The position numbers and the translations under genes were made by a program. The notes under the pieces are model-generated. The model searched no databases, was not told the origin of the DNA, and worked only from the letters and a program-made list of their open reading frames with translations. DNA of 45,755 nucleotides from the NCBI GenBank assembly GCA_015490995.1, contig WFWT01000036.1, positions 1-45,755 on the forward strand. The letters are read 5' to 3'. Shown here in pieces: positions 33,538-43,523 of this stretch (within the stretch, counting starts at the first letter, position 1; each line of letters begins with the position of its first letter). This DNA comes from Anaerolineae bacterium. Lineage in GTDB: Bacteria; Chloroflexota; Anaerolineae; JAADDB01.

Positions 33538-34721
33538 GGCTCGGTTGCCTCCTTCCGTGGGTTTGCGTCCGTACGGGCGAGGGGCAGGTGAGGCGTCTTT
33601 TGCCCGGGAGGTTCCGTCCGTACAGGACGATAGGCGTGTACCAGCTCTACCACGTATTGCACGTTTTCCACCGGCGTCTGGGGCAGAACCCCATGGCCTA
33701 GGTTAAAGATATGACCGGGACGCCCTCCGGCCAGGGCCAGGATGCGGTGCACGTGATGGGCCAGCACATCGCGTGGGGCGAGGAGAGCTACCGGGTCCAG
33801 GTTGCCTTGAATAGCCCGGTCATACCCTATCTGGGTCCAAGCCCGGTCCAAGTCAACCCGCCAGTCCACACCGATGACATCGCCCCCCGCTTCCCGCAAC
33901 AAGGGGAGCATACCCGCCGTGCCGGTGGCAAAGTGAATGCGGGGCACGTCGAGGTCGGCCAGGCCTTCAAAGATGCGGCGAGTGTAAGGCAACGCGTACC
34001 GGCGGTAGTCCTGAGGGCTGAGCGCGCCGACCCAGCTGTCGAACAGCTGGATAGCCTGAGCACCCGCGTGAACCTGAGCCCGCAGGTACGCGATGGTGAT
34101 GTCTGCCAGTTGGGTCATAAGCGTGTCCCACGCGGCGGGATGGCTGTACATAAGGTGTTTGGTGTGAAGGTAGTGTCGGGAACTGCCCCCCTCAATGGCG
34201 TACGAGGCGAGGGTGAAGGGCGCGCCTGCGAAGCCGATAAGGGGGATGGAGCCGTTGAGTTCCCGCCGTACCAGGCGAAGGGTTTCCAGGACGTACCCCA
34301 GGCTTTCTTCCACCTCCACGGGATGTAAGCGGTCCAGGTCTGCCGGGCTGCGCAGGGGGCGTTCCAGGACGGGGCCCTGTCCTGGAACGAAGCGCAAACC
34401 CAGGCCCAGAGCTTCCAGGGGCAGCAGGATGTCCGCGAAGAGGATGAGGGCATCCACGCCCAGACGGGTGGGCAGCAGGGTTACCTGTGCAGCGAGCTCG
34501 GGTGTGCGCATCATCTCCAGCAAACCATAGCGTTCCCGCAGGGCCCGATACTCCGGCATGTACCGTCCGGCCTGGCGCATAAACCACACCGGTGTGGTGT
34601 CCACCGGACGTCGGCGGCACGCGGCCAGAAAGCGAGATGTGGTGTTCTTGTTCTCAAAACGATGATGAGTGTTCTGTTGTTCGATCATGGTGTGTCTCTC
34701 GCGTTCTCTGTAGCCGGTCAT
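33534..34721 (-). CDS. hemE: Uroporphyrinogen decarboxylase HemE
   Basis: Uroporphyrinogen III decarboxylase, converting the four acetate side chains to methyls to give coproporphyrinogen III. The signature FMRQAGRYMPEYR and the internal GFAGAPFTLASYAIEGG are present. Two starts are possible: the ATG at 34721 (395 residues) or 34688 (384 residues); neither has a strong ribosome binding site, and the first conserved residues (RFLAACRR) come after both. The C terminus runs about 30 residues past the usual family end with a proline-rich, basic tail. It is followed by hemH with an ATGA overlap. Confidence 0.95.
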   Translation of the reverse strand: MTGYRERERHTMIEQQNTHHRFENKNTTSRFLAACRRRPVDTTPVWFMRQAGRYMPEYRALRERYGLLEMMRTPELAAQVTLLPTRLGVDALILFADILLPLEALGLGLRFVPGQGPVLERPLRSPADLDRLHPVEVEESLGYVLETLRLVRRELNGSIPLIGFAGAPFTLASYAIEGGSSRHYLHTKHLMYSHPAAWDTLMTQLADITIAYLRAQVHAGAQAIQLFDSWVGALSPQDYRRYALPYTRRIFEGLADLDVPRIHFATGTAGMLPLLREAGGDVIGVDWRVDLDRAWTQIGYDRAIQGNLDPVALLAPRDVLAHHVHRILALAGGRPGHIFNLGHGVLPQTPVENVQYVVELVHAYRPVRTEPPGQKTPHLPLARTDANPRKEATEP

Positions 34722-34773
34722 CGCTTATCCAAAGTGGCCGTTTCCGCAAGCATCACCGTGGTGAAGCACGGGA

Positions 34774-36093
34774 TTACATGGCGCGAAAGGCGTCGTAGGC
34801 CACCTCAATGGTGCGTTCGATAACCGAATCATCGTGGGCCAGGGACATAAAGCCTGCTTCGAACTGGGAGGGCGCGACGTATACCCCGCGAGCGGCCAAC
34901 GCCCAGAACCAGCGGGCGTAGCGTTGGGTATCGGCCTGTTGTACGTCATCCCAAGAGCGGGGTTGAGGGCCATCCATGAAGAAGAGGCTGAACATGGTGC
35001 CGACCTGGGTTTGCACGACGGGTACGCCGGCGGCGTCGGCCGCCTGTTTCAAGCCGGCGGCGAGGCGTTGGGTGCGTTCCAGCAGTGTGGCCCATGTGCC
35101 GGGTTCCCGGAGCACATCTAGGGTAGCCAGACCGGCAGCCATCGCGATAGGGTTGCCGGAAAGGGTTCCTGCTTGATACATGGTGCCTACGGGCGCGACG
35201 TGTTCCATAATGTCCCGAGGGCCCGCGTACGCACCTACCGGGAGCCCGCCGCCGATAACCTTGCCTAGAGTGGTAATGTCCGGCCGTACACCGTAAAGGG
35301 CCTGCGCGCCACCCAGGTGTACTCGGAACCCGGTCATTACTTCGTCAAAGATGAGAAGCGCACCGTAGCGGTCGCACAGGGAGCGTAGGCCCTCCAGGAA
35401 GCCCGGCGCAGGCGGGATGACGCCCATATTACCGGCTACCGGTTCCACAATCACCGCGGCGATGGTCTCGGCATGAGCCTGAAAAAGCGTTTCTACAGCT
35501 TCCAGGTCGTTGTAGGGGGCTACCAGCGTGTCCTGGGTAGTCCCTTGCGTGACGCCGGGGGAATCGGGCAGGCCCAGCGTGGCCACCCCTGACCCCGCGC
35601 GCACAAGAAGGGCATCTACGTGGCCGTGGTAGCAGCCGATGAATTTGATGATCTTGGTGCGGCCGGTGACGGCGCGGGCCAGACGAAGGGCACTCATGGT
35701 CGCCTCGGTGCCAGAGTTGACAAAACGGACCATTTCTACCGATGGCACCATCTCGATTACCCGTTCTGCGAGCTCAATCTCGGCCCGAGTAGGGGCCCCG
35801 AAGGATGTGCCCCCCTCGGCCGCGCGGCGCACGGCTTCCACCACTCGGGGATGGGCGTGGCCCAGGATCAATGGACCCCACGAGAGCACATAGTCAATGT
35901 ACCGATTACCGTCCTCGTCCCAGATATACGGTCCTTCCCCGCGGCGAATGAAGAGGGGGGTGCCGCCCACCGCGCGGAAGGCGCGCACCGGGGAATTCAC
36001 ACCGCCGGGGATGAATTGCCGGGCCCGTTCGTAAAGCTGCCGCGAGGTGTCTGTTCGCAACGCAACGGGTGTGGGCCGGTGGGTCTCCTTCAT
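34774..36093 (-). CDS. hemL: Glutamate-1-semialdehyde 2,1-aminomutase HemL
   Basis: A 439-residue PLP enzyme that isomerises glutamate-1-semialdehyde to 5-aminolevulinate. PLP lysine is K278 in [29 protein letters not shown] at the N terminus and [15 protein letters not shown] are HemL signatures that separate it from other class III aminotransferases. GGAGGG lies about 6 bases before the ATG, which overlaps the hemA stop (ATGA). It acts directly on the HemA product, so coupled translation makes sense. Confidence 0.97.
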   Translation of the reverse strand: MKETHRPTPVALRTDTSRQLYERARQFIPGGVNSPVRAFRAVGGTPLFIRRGEGPYIWDEDGNRYIDYVLSWGPLILGHAHPRVVEAVRRAAEGGTSFGAPTRAEIELAERVIEMVPSVEMVRFVNSGTEATMSALRLARAVTGRTKIIKFIGCYHGHVDALLVRAGSGVATLGLPDSPGVTQGTTQDTLVAPYNDLEAVETLFQAHAETIAAVIVEPVAGNMGVIPPAPGFLEGLRSLCDRYGALLIFDEVMTGFRVHLGGAQALYGVRPDITTLGKVIGGGLPVGAYAGPRDIMEHVAPVGTMYQAGTLSGNPIAMAAGLATLDVLREPGTWATLLERTQRLAAGLKQAADAAGVPVVQTQVGTMFSLFFMDGPQPRSWDDVQQADTQRYARWFWALAARGVYVAPSQFEAGFMSLAHDDSVIERTIEVAYDAFRAM

Positions 36094-37379
36094 GATGTCC
36101 CTCCGTTCGGTGCGTTGGTGTCCAGTTCAAACAGCCGGGTTAGGACCGCTTGATACGTGTCCACATCTCCGTTCAGGGCCAGAGACCGCAGGTTGCGTGC
36201 CGGCACCTGCAACAGTTTTTCCACCAGGTAGCGGGACACGAGGTCCGCCACTTCTTCGGGGGCAGTGTCCTTGGGCAGCCGACGCAGGGTGCGGGTGACC
36301 ACCTCCTGACGCACTGCTTCGGCTTGAGCGTACAGGGCGGCGATCGTGGGGGCCACGCATCGCGTGCGCCACCAGCGCATGAAGTCCGCCACCGCGTGGT
36401 AGATGATGGCTTCCGCGGCCGGAATGGCCTGTCGGCGCAGGGTCAGGCCGGCATCCACGATGCGGCGCAGGTCGTCGATGTCGAACAGGCGAACGAAAGG
36501 AAGGTCCCCTGCCCGGGGATGGACGTTGCGGGGAACACCGATGTCCACAATGACCAAGGGGGAGGCGTCCTCGCCTCGCGCCCGATGGAGGACGGTGTCG
36601 TCAATGAGATGGCCGGGAGCGGCGGTCGCCACAATGACCACCTCGGCCCAACCGAGAGCCACGGGCAAAAGTTCCCAGGGATATGCTCGCGCGTTGACCT
36701 CGGCGGCCAGCTGTTTGGCCCGGCTGGCCGTGCGGTTGACCACGGCCAGCCGCGAGATCCCCAAGTCGTGGAGATAGCGGGCCGCGGTGCGGGCCATGGT
36801 GCCGGCACCGATAACCAGCACGCGACGTCGGGCCAGTTCAGGCACCTCGTGTTGCAGGAGGTGGACGGCCGCGGAACCGACGGATGCCGGCGCCTGGCCG
36901 ATGGAAGTCTCGCGACGCACACGCTTGCCCGTGTGGATGGCCTGCTGAAACAGTCGGGACAACAAGGGGCCCGTCGCGCGGGCGCGCTGGGCCAGCTCGT
37001 AAGCAGCCACCACCTGTCCCAGGATCTGTGATTCCCCCAGGATCATGGAATCCAGACCCGCGGCCACTCGGCACAGGTGATGTACGGCTTCTTCATCCAC
37101 CAGGGTGTACACGTGTTCCTGGACCTCCTGCAAGGAAAAGGCCGCGATCTCCCGAGTGACCCGGTTGAACACGCGAGCGCTCTCTTCCGGATGGGCAACG
37201 ACCGTGTAGACTTCAAAGCGATTACACGTGGACAACACAGCACACTCCGCGGGCGTGCGGCCGTTGCCCGTGGTCAGGCCCTGCAGGATCCGGAAAAGCA
37301 CCTTTTCCGGCACGGCCAGACGTTCCCGCAAGGCTACCGGCGCAGTCCGGTGATTCATCCCCACCACTGCAATGTGCAT
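36090..37379 (-). CDS. hemA: Glutamyl-tRNA reductase HemA
   Basis: A 429-residue NADPH-dependent reductase that turns glutamyl-tRNA into glutamate-1-semialdehyde, the committed step of C5 tetrapyrrole synthesis. The nucleophilic cysteine is C52 in [26 protein letters not shown] and the NADP fold [12 protein letters not shown] are present, with the dimerisation domain at the C terminus. I chose the ATG at 37379 because GGAGGAG is 7-8 bases upstream and [15 protein letters not shown] is the family start. No N-terminal heme-binding extension is seen. Confidence 0.96.
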   Translation of the reverse strand: MHIAVVGMNHRTAPVALRERLAVPEKVLFRILQGLTTGNGRTPAECAVLSTCNRFEVYTVVAHPEESARVFNRVTREIAAFSLQEVQEHVYTLVDEEAVHHLCRVAAGLDSMILGESQILGQVVAAYELAQRARATGPLLSRLFQQAIHTGKRVRRETSIGQAPASVGSAAVHLLQHEVPELARRRVLVIGAGTMARTAARYLHDLGISRLAVVNRTASRAKQLAAEVNARAYPWELLPVALGWAEVVIVATAAPGHLIDDTVLHRARGEDASPLVIVDIGVPRNVHPRAGDLPFVRLFDIDDLRRIVDAGLTLRRQAIPAAEAIIYHAVADFMRWWRTRCVAPTIAALYAQAEAVRQEVVTRTLRRLPKDTAPEEVADLVSRYLVEKLLQVPARNLRSLALNGDVDTYQAVLTRLFELDTNAPNGGTS

Positions 37380-37423
37380 CCTTGGTCTCCTCCCCCTTGC
37401 CCGACACACGAACTCTGGGAGCG

Positions 37424-38515
37424 TTATGCCCCCGGCGGTGCCGTGGATGCCCCCGTGACCGCCGCTTGGGCGTTGGGTTCATAGGCGCAAAGCGGATCGG
37501 ACGCCAGGGGATCGCCCAGGACGGCGTACGCCCGCGCGCGAGAGCCGCCACAGATCCGCCGGTACTCGCACACGCCGCATTTCCCCCGGAACCGGTCCGG
37601 GTCTCGCAGGGCTACAAAGAGCGGATGGTGTCGGTACACGGTAACCGGATCATCGGCACGCACGTTGCCCACCACAATGGGAAGAAATCCGGCGGGATAG
37701 ATTTCCCCGATGTGAGAAATAAACATGATACCCGACCCATCGCGGATGCCGAATCCCCGCCGCAGGGAGGCCAGGGCATTCCGCTGGCCGTTCCCTCGCG
37801 CCCGTTCCACCGCGATGCGGCGATAATGGTGGGCTTCCGTGGTCTTGATGGCGAAGGGCGCTTCCTGGCTGAACTCGTACAGCCAGTGGAGTAACTGTTC
37901 GGCCTGTTCCGGGGTGATGTCCCCCAACACCTTGCCGCGCCCGGTGGGGACAAGGAAAAAGACACTCCAGCGTTCCACGTCTAGCTCGATGAGCAGGCGG
38001 CCGATGTTGGGAATGTCGTCGTACGTTTCGACGCACACTAACGTGTTAATCTGGAGGGGCAGGCCCACCTCCTTGGCCCAGCGGATGGCAGCGATGGTCT
38101 GGGCGAAGCTGCCCGGCACCTGCCGGATTGCATCGTGCCGTTCGGCAGTGGACCCGTCGATGCTAACGGACATCATCCAGACACCTACGTCCTTAAACCG
38201 GTGAACTACTTCTCGCGTTAACGCGTAGGTGCCGCTGGGGGTAATCGCCGTACGAAAGCCCAGCTCAACGGCGCGCGAGAGCCAGTCGAAGAGGTCCGGC
38301 CGCTTCAGAGGGTCCCCGCCGGTGAACACGATGTGAGGCAAAGGGTTCCCAAATGCTCGCAGTTGTTCCAGCAGGCGAAACCCCTCTTCTGTCGTCAGCT
38401 CCAAAGGGTGGCGCAAGGGCTGGGCCTCAGCCCGACAGTGACGACAGGCCAAGTCGCACGCTCGGGTTACTTCCCAGTACACCAACAGCGGTGCCTCGTG
38501 CACGTTCACTTTCAT
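37424..38515 (-). CDS. Radical SAM/SPASM-type protein in the heme operon
   Basis: A 363-residue radical SAM enzyme. The 4Fe-4S cluster motif is C20-x3-C24-x2-C27, followed by TGGDPLKRPD. A C-terminal SPASM/twitch-like cluster region has four cysteines in GKCGVCEYRRICGGSRARAY...LC. It resembles AhbC/AhbD/NirJ-related proteins and the radical SAM family often found beside heme genes in bacteria. All steps to heme b already have enzymes in this operon, so it may be an alternative heme-forming or decarboxylating step under low oxygen, or a heme-modifying enzyme. GGGGAGG lies 7 bases before the ATG. Enzyme class certain, substrate unknown. Confidence 0.88.
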   Translation of the reverse strand: MKVNVHEAPLLVYWEVTRACDLACRHCRAEAQPLRHPLELTTEEGFRLLEQLRAFGNPLPHIVFTGGDPLKRPDLFDWLSRAVELGFRTAITPSGTYALTREVVHRFKDVGVWMMSVSIDGSTAERHDAIRQVPGSFAQTIAAIRWAKEVGLPLQINTLVCVETYDDIPNIGRLLIELDVERWSVFFLVPTGRGKVLGDITPEQAEQLLHWLYEFSQEAPFAIKTTEAHHYRRIAVERARGNGQRNALASLRRGFGIRDGSGIMFISHIGEIYPAGFLPIVVGNVRADDPVTVYRHHPLFVALRDPDRFRGKCGVCEYRRICGGSRARAYAVLGDPLASDPLCAYEPNAQAAVTGASTAPPGA

Positions 38516-38548
38516 ATCCTGTCCTCCCCTTTGCCGCCCAGGCCGCGT

Positions 38549-39217
38549 TTATGTGCTCTCCGGTCCGGACGTGTAGATGGCCGTAATGATAGGGGTATCC
38601 CGTAAGGTGTAACGCCGCGCCTCGGTGCTGCGAAGATCCTGCACCAGGTCGGAGAACTGGGCGATGTCTTCCATCTCGTAGACCACCACGAATTCTTGGT
38701 CTTGCAATCCAAAGGAGTACAAGAGCAATTGCTTGATTTCGGGATATTGATGGCCCACCCGGATGTGTTCGTTCATCATGCCCTGACGTGTGTCCCGACT
38801 CAACAGGTACCACGGCGCGGTTTTGACAAAAGGATAAACTACCAGGTAGGTTTTGCGGTCAGGGCTAAAGGGGTCAATCTCCTGTGGGGATTTGCCCCGA
38901 CTGTAGATGGAAGGCTTCGTGAGCCCCCAGAGGGTGAGGGTGACATCGAGGTACTGCCGCCAGGGCGCGAACGCCTGATGGAACGCGGTGAAAAATTCGG
39001 CCACAGCACGGGATTCGGCCGCAGGACGGGCACTCCACAACAGAACATCCGCGTCGGCACGGGCAGGGAAGACCTGATAAAGGTAGCAGTGGGAGGCCAC
39101 GTTGCTCATGGCCGTCCACCAGGCCTGCAGAGTTTGTTCCCGTGCCTCTGCTGAAAGTTCCCAGTACGACTCCCGAAAGCGCACTAGAGTGAAATGACTC
39201 AACGTTCGTTCAGCCAC
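38549..39217 (-). CDS. hemQ: Coproheme decarboxylase HemQ (ChdC)
   Basis: A 222-residue chlorite dismutase-family protein of the HemQ type, which decarboxylates iron-coproporphyrin III to heme b using peroxide. The catalytic tyrosine and lysine match Y128-P-F-V-K132 and the proximal heme histidine H151 in MMNEHIRVG. The C-terminal [13 protein letters not shown] is typical. The GTG start at 39217 is set by AAGGAGG 7 bases upstream and overlaps hemB by 19 bases. Its presence defines the coproporphyrin-dependent branch of heme synthesis in this organism. Confidence 0.93.
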   Translation of the reverse strand: MAERTLSHFTLVRFRESYWELSAEAREQTLQAWWTAMSNVASHCYLYQVFPARADADVLLWSARPAAESRAVAEFFTAFHQAFAPWRQYLDVTLTLWGLTKPSIYSRGKSPQEIDPFSPDRKTYLVVYPFVKTAPWYLLSRDTRQGMMNEHIRVGHQYPEIKQLLLYSFGLQDQEFVVVYEMEDIAQFSDLVQDLRSTEARRYTLRDTPIITAIYTSGPEST

Positions 39218-40224
39218 CGTGCTGCCTCCTTTGCGAAATATGTAAGGATTAGATCCGCACCGGCCCGTTTCATGGCCGTGAGGGTTTCGAGAACAATGGT
39301 GCGTTCATCGAGCCACCCCTTTTGGGCTGCGGCCTTGACCATGGCGTATTCGCCGCTGACGTTGTACGCGGCCACCGGCACAGGGAAGCGTTCCCGCACG
39401 GCGCGAATCACATCCAGGTAAGCGAGCGCCGGCTTGACCATAACAATATCCGCACCTTCCTGGATGTCCAGGGCCACTTCCCGCAGGGCTTCCCGCACGT
39501 TGGCCGGGGGCATTTGATATCCCCGGCGGTCGCCGAACTGGGGTGGACTTTCGGCCGCGTCCCGGAAGGGGCCGTAAAAGCCGCTGGCGTACTTGGCCGC
39601 GTAGGCCATGATGGGAATGTGGGAGAAGCCCGCGGCATCCAAGGCTTGCCGAATGGCCTGCACCTGACCGTCCATCATGCCGCTGGGCGCCACCATGTCC
39701 GCACCGGCGGTCGCGTGGGCCACTGCTACTCGACCGTAAATTTCCAGGGTCTCGTCGTTTACCACCTCACCGTCCCGAATAATCCCACAATGGCCGTGGT
39801 CGGTGTACTCACACATGCAAATGTCGGTGATCACCACCAGCTCAGGGGTGACGCGCTTGATGGCTCGTATGGCCTGGGGAATGATGCCCTCTGGGTCGAA
39901 GTTTTCCTGGCCGATGGGATCTTTGTGGGCAGGCACGCCAAACAGAATGACGGCGGGGATGCCCAGCTCGCTGATTGTCTCAACCTCGCGCGCCACCTCG
40001 TCCACCGAGAGCTGAAATACACCGGGCATGGAGGGTACTTCGCGTCGTACTTGTTGACCATGGACTACAAACAGGGGATAAATAAAGTCATCCACCGACA
40101 GGCGTGTTTCCTCCACCATGCGTCGCAGGGTAGACGTACGTCGGAGACGGCGCAGCCGCACGGCGGGAAAAGCTCCCCCGGTAGTGGTGGATTCCGCTTG
40201 AACCAGGTTGTTCCGCACGTTCAT
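39199..40224 (-). CDS. hemB: Delta-aminolevulinic acid dehydratase (porphobilinogen synthase) HemB
   Basis: A 341-residue enzyme that condenses two 5-aminolevulinate molecules to porphobilinogen. The Schiff-base lysines are K210 in AYAAKYAS and K263 in [10 protein letters not shown]. The three cysteines C136, C138 and C146 in [13 protein letters not shown] mark the zinc-dependent type. About 20 extra residues precede the usual family start. AAGGAGG lies 7 bases before the ATG. It follows hemCD after 29 bases. Confidence 0.97.
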   Translation of the reverse strand: MNVRNNLVQAESTTTGGAFPAVRLRRLRRTSTLRRMVEETRLSVDDFIYPLFVVHGQQVRREVPSMPGVFQLSVDEVAREVETISELGIPAVILFGVPAHKDPIGQENFDPEGIIPQAIRAIKRVTPELVVITDICMCEYTDHGHCGIIRDGEVVNDETLEIYGRVAVAHATAGADMVAPSGMMDGQVQAIRQALDAAGFSHIPIMAYAAKYASGFYGPFRDAAESPPQFGDRRGYQMPPANVREALREVALDIQEGADIVMVKPALAYLDVIRAVRERFPVPVAAYNVSGEYAMVKAAAQKGWLDERTIVLETLTAMKRAGADLILTYFAKEAARWLNER

Positions 40225-40253
40225 GGCCGTTCCTCCTTCCGACAGGTAGCACC

Positions 40254-41927
40254 TTACGGTGTGCCCACTACCGAGCGAATGGCTGCCATGAGCCCTGAGA
40301 TGGTGTACTCGTCAGCTTCCGCGTGGACGGGCAATCCGGCCGCGCGCGCAGCCCGTGCGGTGATGGGGCCAATGCACACCACGCGCGTTGCCGGGGGAAG
40401 GTGCCGTTGTCCTAAAGCCCTGACAAACCCTTCCACCGTGGAAGGACTGGTAAACGCAATGACTTCTACAGGGGGCGGGGGTGTGGCAGGGGGCGCGATG
40501 ACGGTCCGATATGCGGTTACTTCGTCCACCTGCGCGCCTCGTGCTGTCAGCTGCTCCCGCAAGGTGGGCCGGGCGCGGTCCGCGCGCGCGAGGAGGATAC
40601 GCTGGCCGGCCACGTCGCCCAGCGCGTCCGCCAGGGCCTCGGCAACGTACGTTTCGGGCATGACGGTGGGGACATGGCCCTTGGCCGCCAGGGCGCGAGC
40701 GGTAGCCGGTCCAATGACGGCCACCTGTACGGTATCCGGTACGGAGAGCCCCAGGGCTTCCAGCCGCTCCCACACATAACGCACGCCGTTAGCCGAGGTG
40801 AGCACCAGCCAGTCATACGCGCCTTCGGCCAGACGATACAAGGCGGTGTCCAGTGGTTCCCAGCGCTCCGGGGGCAAAATGCGAATGGTAGGGTATATAA
40901 CCGGTTCCATGCCCGCTTCCCGCACCGCTTGGGCCAGCGCTTCTGCCTGTTCCTCTGCCCGCAAGATAAGCACCCGCGGCCGCGCCGTGCGTTGAGCGGA
41001 TGGCGTTGACGATGCCCGCGATTGGGCGTTGTGCAGGTGTTCCCGAACCATGTTGGCGAGGCGATGGCCGAGCGCTGCAGCCTCTTGGGGAGGGGCCTCC
41101 CCCTGCACGCGAATGGGGTGCCCTTCAGGGGTGATGAACAGCCCCTGAAGGCGCAGGCGGCCGTTGACCTGTTCTGCCAGGGCAGCTATCGGCTGCGCGC
41201 ATCCTCCTCCCAATCCCTGGAGAAACGCGCGTTCGGCCGTCACCGCCGCACGGGTGTCGGGATCATCCAATGGAACCAGAAGTTCCAGGATAGCGTCATC
41301 ATCAGCCCGACATTGCACGGCAATAGCCCCTTGCCCCGGTGCCGGCAACATCACCGAGAAGGGTAAGACCTGAGTGACATGTGTTTCCAGGCCCAGGCGT
41401 GCTACGCCGGCTCGGGCCAGGATAACGGCATCGTACGGTCCTTCCGGGTCCAGCGCTTTGCGAACGCGCGTGTCTACATTGCCGCGCAGGGGCAGCACGA
41501 CGGCGTCCGGCCGGGCGAGGCGCACTTGCGCCGCGCGACGGGTGCTGCTGGTGCCGATGGCCGGTCGGGGCGGCAGCGCGTCCAAGGGGCACCCGTGGCG
41601 CGAGATCAGGACATCATGGGGGTCATCGCGGGCCAACACCGCGCCAATGGTCAGAGCTTCCGGTTGGGCGGTGGGCAGGTCCTTTAACGAGTGCACGGCG
41701 ATGTCAATCTCTCTGTGTCGAAGAGCGGCCTCCAGCTCCGCGGTGAACAGCCCCTTGCCCCCAATGTCCGGCAGGGGACGGTGCCGTTCCCGATCGCCGC
41801 GAGTGACGATAGGAATGACTTCGACGATCAGGTCCGGCCAGCAGCTCTGTAACCGTTGGGCCACTTGCTCCGTTTGCCAACGGGCGAGGGCACTTCCTCG
41901 AGTGCCGATACGTATTTTTCGGACCAT
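40254..41927 (-). CDS. hemCD: Fused porphobilinogen deaminase and uroporphyrinogen III synthase (HemC-HemD)
   Basis: A 557-residue fusion of the two consecutive enzymes that make uroporphyrinogen III. Residues 1 to about 305 are Hem[22 protein letters not shown] and the dipyrromethane-cofactor cysteine C243 in GLGGGCAQP. After a short Ser/Ala-rich linker (about 305-318), residues 320-557 are HemD, with [15 protein letters not shown] and [15 protein letters not shown]. Fusion should pass the unstable hydroxymethylbilane directly between domains. It is the first gene of the heme operon, with a near-consensus promoter 43 bases upstream and only a weak GGGG ribosome binding site. Confidence 0.96.
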   Translation of the reverse strand: MVRKIRIGTRGSALARWQTEQVAQRLQSCWPDLIVEVIPIVTRGDRERHRPLPDIGGKGLFTAELEAALRHREIDIAVHSLKDLPTAQPEALTIGAVLARDDPHDVLISRHGCPLDALPPRPAIGTSSTRRAAQVRLARPDAVVLPLRGNVDTRVRKALDPEGPYDAVILARAGVARLGLETHVTQVLPFSVMLPAPGQGAIAVQCRADDDAILELLVPLDDPDTRAAVTAERAFLQGLGGGCAQPIAALAEQVNGRLRLQGLFITPEGHPIRVQGEAPPQEAAALGHRLANMVREHLHNAQSRASSTPSAQRTARPRVLILRAEEQAEALAQAVREAGMEPVIYPTIRILPPERWEPLDTALYRLAEGAYDWLVLTSANGVRYVWERLEALGLSVPDTVQVAVIGPATARALAAKGHVPTVMPETYVAEALADALGDVAGQRILLARADRARPTLREQLTARGAQVDEVTAYRTVIAPPATPPPPVEVIAFTSPSTVEGFVRALGQRHLPPATRVVCIGPITARAARAAGLPVHAEADEYTISGLMAAIRSVVGTP

Positions 41928-41969
41928 GAGCGCCCCAAACTTACATAAAGTTGAGTCAATCTACCAGAA

Positions 41970-41997
41970 ATTATAATGGGCTTTCCCGAAATGCCAA
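41970..41997 (-). promoter_or_regulatory. Heme operon promoter
   Basis: On the minus strand TTGGCA (41992-41997) and a perfect TATAAT (41970-41975) are 16 bases apart. Between the -10 box and the hemCD start lies a dyad AACTT-ACATA-AAGTT (about 41938-41952), placed where a repressor could act. This should drive all nine heme-operon genes. Confidence 0.75.
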
Positions 41998-42077
41998 ATG
42001 ATGTGGATCATCTGGTGCACGGGTGGCGGCGGTATCGTTGAACGGTGTAGGGGGTATGACGGGTCTGTTCGGTGAGA

Positions 42078-42139
42078 GGCGGGGGCGCAGGGTCCCGCGC
42101 GGTCACAGGTCCCGGGGGCTTATCCGATGCGCCCCCGCC
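42078..42139. repeat. 11-bp GC-rich inverted repeat in the hemCD/lipoprotein gap
   Basis: The divergent gap of 483 bases (41928-42410) holds no credible gene. Besides the heme promoter it contains GGCGGGGGCGC (42078-42088) and its exact complement GCGCCCCCGCC (42129-42139) with 40 bases between. No U-tract follows. No clear promoter for the lipoprotein gene was found. Confidence 0.5.
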
Positions 42140-42410
42140 CGGGACAGCGACAGGACATACAAGGGGGGTAATGGACGAACCAGAGGCGTCGCAGCGCGTT
42201 CATCGTTTGTGTTGTCCCGCGAAACTCCAACCTGTCACCTCTATCACCCTAATACATTGAGGAAGTCTCGTCAAATTTACCGAAAACCGGCTGTGGGGGT
42301 ATCATTGGTGAACACTGCCAGGGTTGTCTTTGCGGTGCGCTGTGTGAAGCGCGTGTGTGTTGGTGGATGCGTGGTGCATCGACGTACGGAATGGTCGGGG
42401 GGATGAACTC

Positions 42411-43421
42411 ATGAGGTGGTTAGGGTATCTTGGATTGCTGGGTGGGTTGCTTCTTGCCGCGTGTCAACCCGTTATCCCTCCGCCCACGGCGGTCATGCCG
42501 CCTGCGTCCACTTATGAAGCCCTGGCCACGTACTATGCGCCGGTCATCTACCAAGGCGCGGCCTCAGACCAGGACTACATTACCCGGGTGGATTTCGACG
42601 GTGATTGGGTGGGAAACAACAACTGGGAAAATCAGCCCTATGGTGACCTTTCGGCGTACGTGTATTACTCGGTGGTAGAAACGGAGACTCACTGGTTTTT
42701 GTTCTACAGCCTGTTCCACCCGCGGGATTATACGCCTGAGCCCTGTGAGGTTTCCAACGGGTGTCACGAGAATGACATGGAATCGGTGCAGTTGGTGGTG
42801 AGAAAAGACGGTACCTCTTACGGTCAGTTGCAGGCGATGGAAACCCTGGCACACGGCGACATTTACCTTTACACCGCGGACGATCGTGTGGGAGCGGGGT
42901 TCTTGCCCGTGACGGGGCCGGTACAGCGGGAAGGGGATCGCCCGGTGGTATACGTGGAAACGTACGGTCATGGTATTTACGGGCACGCGATACCTCTGTC
43001 ACCGGGGCGGGTGGTGTATCGGGTAGGTCCGAAGGCGCAGCGTCCTGTGGGGATAGACACTCAGGCCACATATCGTTTGTTGTCCATTTATGACACGTTG
43101 TGGGCACGCCGGGCGGAGATGGGAGATGGCCGGGCCTTTGATCGGCCCTTTTTCTACGGTCCCAACCTGATTCCGGCGGCCATTGACGGCGACACGTACG
43201 GTGTGGATCGGGCCAACACGCCATGGGGGTACGATCAGGCGCGGGGAATGAAGCTTCACCGGGGGGATTGGTTCCTCGACCCTGCTAAAGCACTGGCTTT
43301 CCATGCGACGTTCCCACCTCCCTTCTCGCGACGTTACGTGTACAACCCGTACCTGGCGGACTTGGGCCTGCTCTCGCCGAAAGGTTTTTCCACCCGCGGG
43401 GTACAGCAATCATCACCGTAA
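42411..43421 (+). CDS. Vps62-like lipoprotein of unknown function
   Basis: A 336-residue lipoprotein: the first 16 residues are a hydrophobic signal ending in the lipobox LLAAC, so the mature protein would be lipid-anchored on the outside of the membrane. The remainder resembles Vps62-like/uncharacterised surface proteins: YYAPVIYQ, a DFDGDW acidic motif, HPRDY and HENDMES, and YGHGIYGH. The conserved acidic and histidine residues suggest a metal or carbohydrate ligand, but no catalytic role can be assigned. The ATG at 42411 gives the lipoprotein signal; GGGGGGAT lies 7-8 bases before it. It stands alone between the heme operon and a convergent response regulator. Confidence 0.75.
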   Translation: MRWLGYLGLLGGLLLAACQPVIPPPTAVMPPASTYEALATYYAPVIYQGAASDQDYITRVDFDGDWVGNNNWENQPYGDLSAYVYYSVVETETHWFLFYSLFHPRDYTPEPCEVSNGCHENDMESVQLVVRKDGTSYGQLQAMETLAHGDIYLYTADDRVGAGFLPVTGPVQREGDRPVVYVETYGHGIYGHAIPLSPGRVVYRVGPKAQRPVGIDTQATYRLLSIYDTLWARRAEMGDGRAFDRPFFYGPNLIPAAIDGDTYGVDRANTPWGYDQARGMKLHRGDWFLDPAKALAFHATFPPPFSRRYVYNPYLADLGLLSPKGFSTRGVQQSSP

Positions 43422-43523
43422 GGTGATGCGTTAGTTGTTCAGAACACGCCTCCGACTGAACTGAAACAACCTCCGGCATGAAGGCATGACGTGTCGCCGG
43501 ACTCTGCCGCGGGCCCGCTCGGG

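Noticed and set aside
42023-42406. 127-residue plus-strand open frame upstream of the lipoprotein
   Set aside because: Arg/Gly-rich composition with no domain, overlapping the heme-operon upstream region and the 11-bp inverted repeat; no ribosome binding site.
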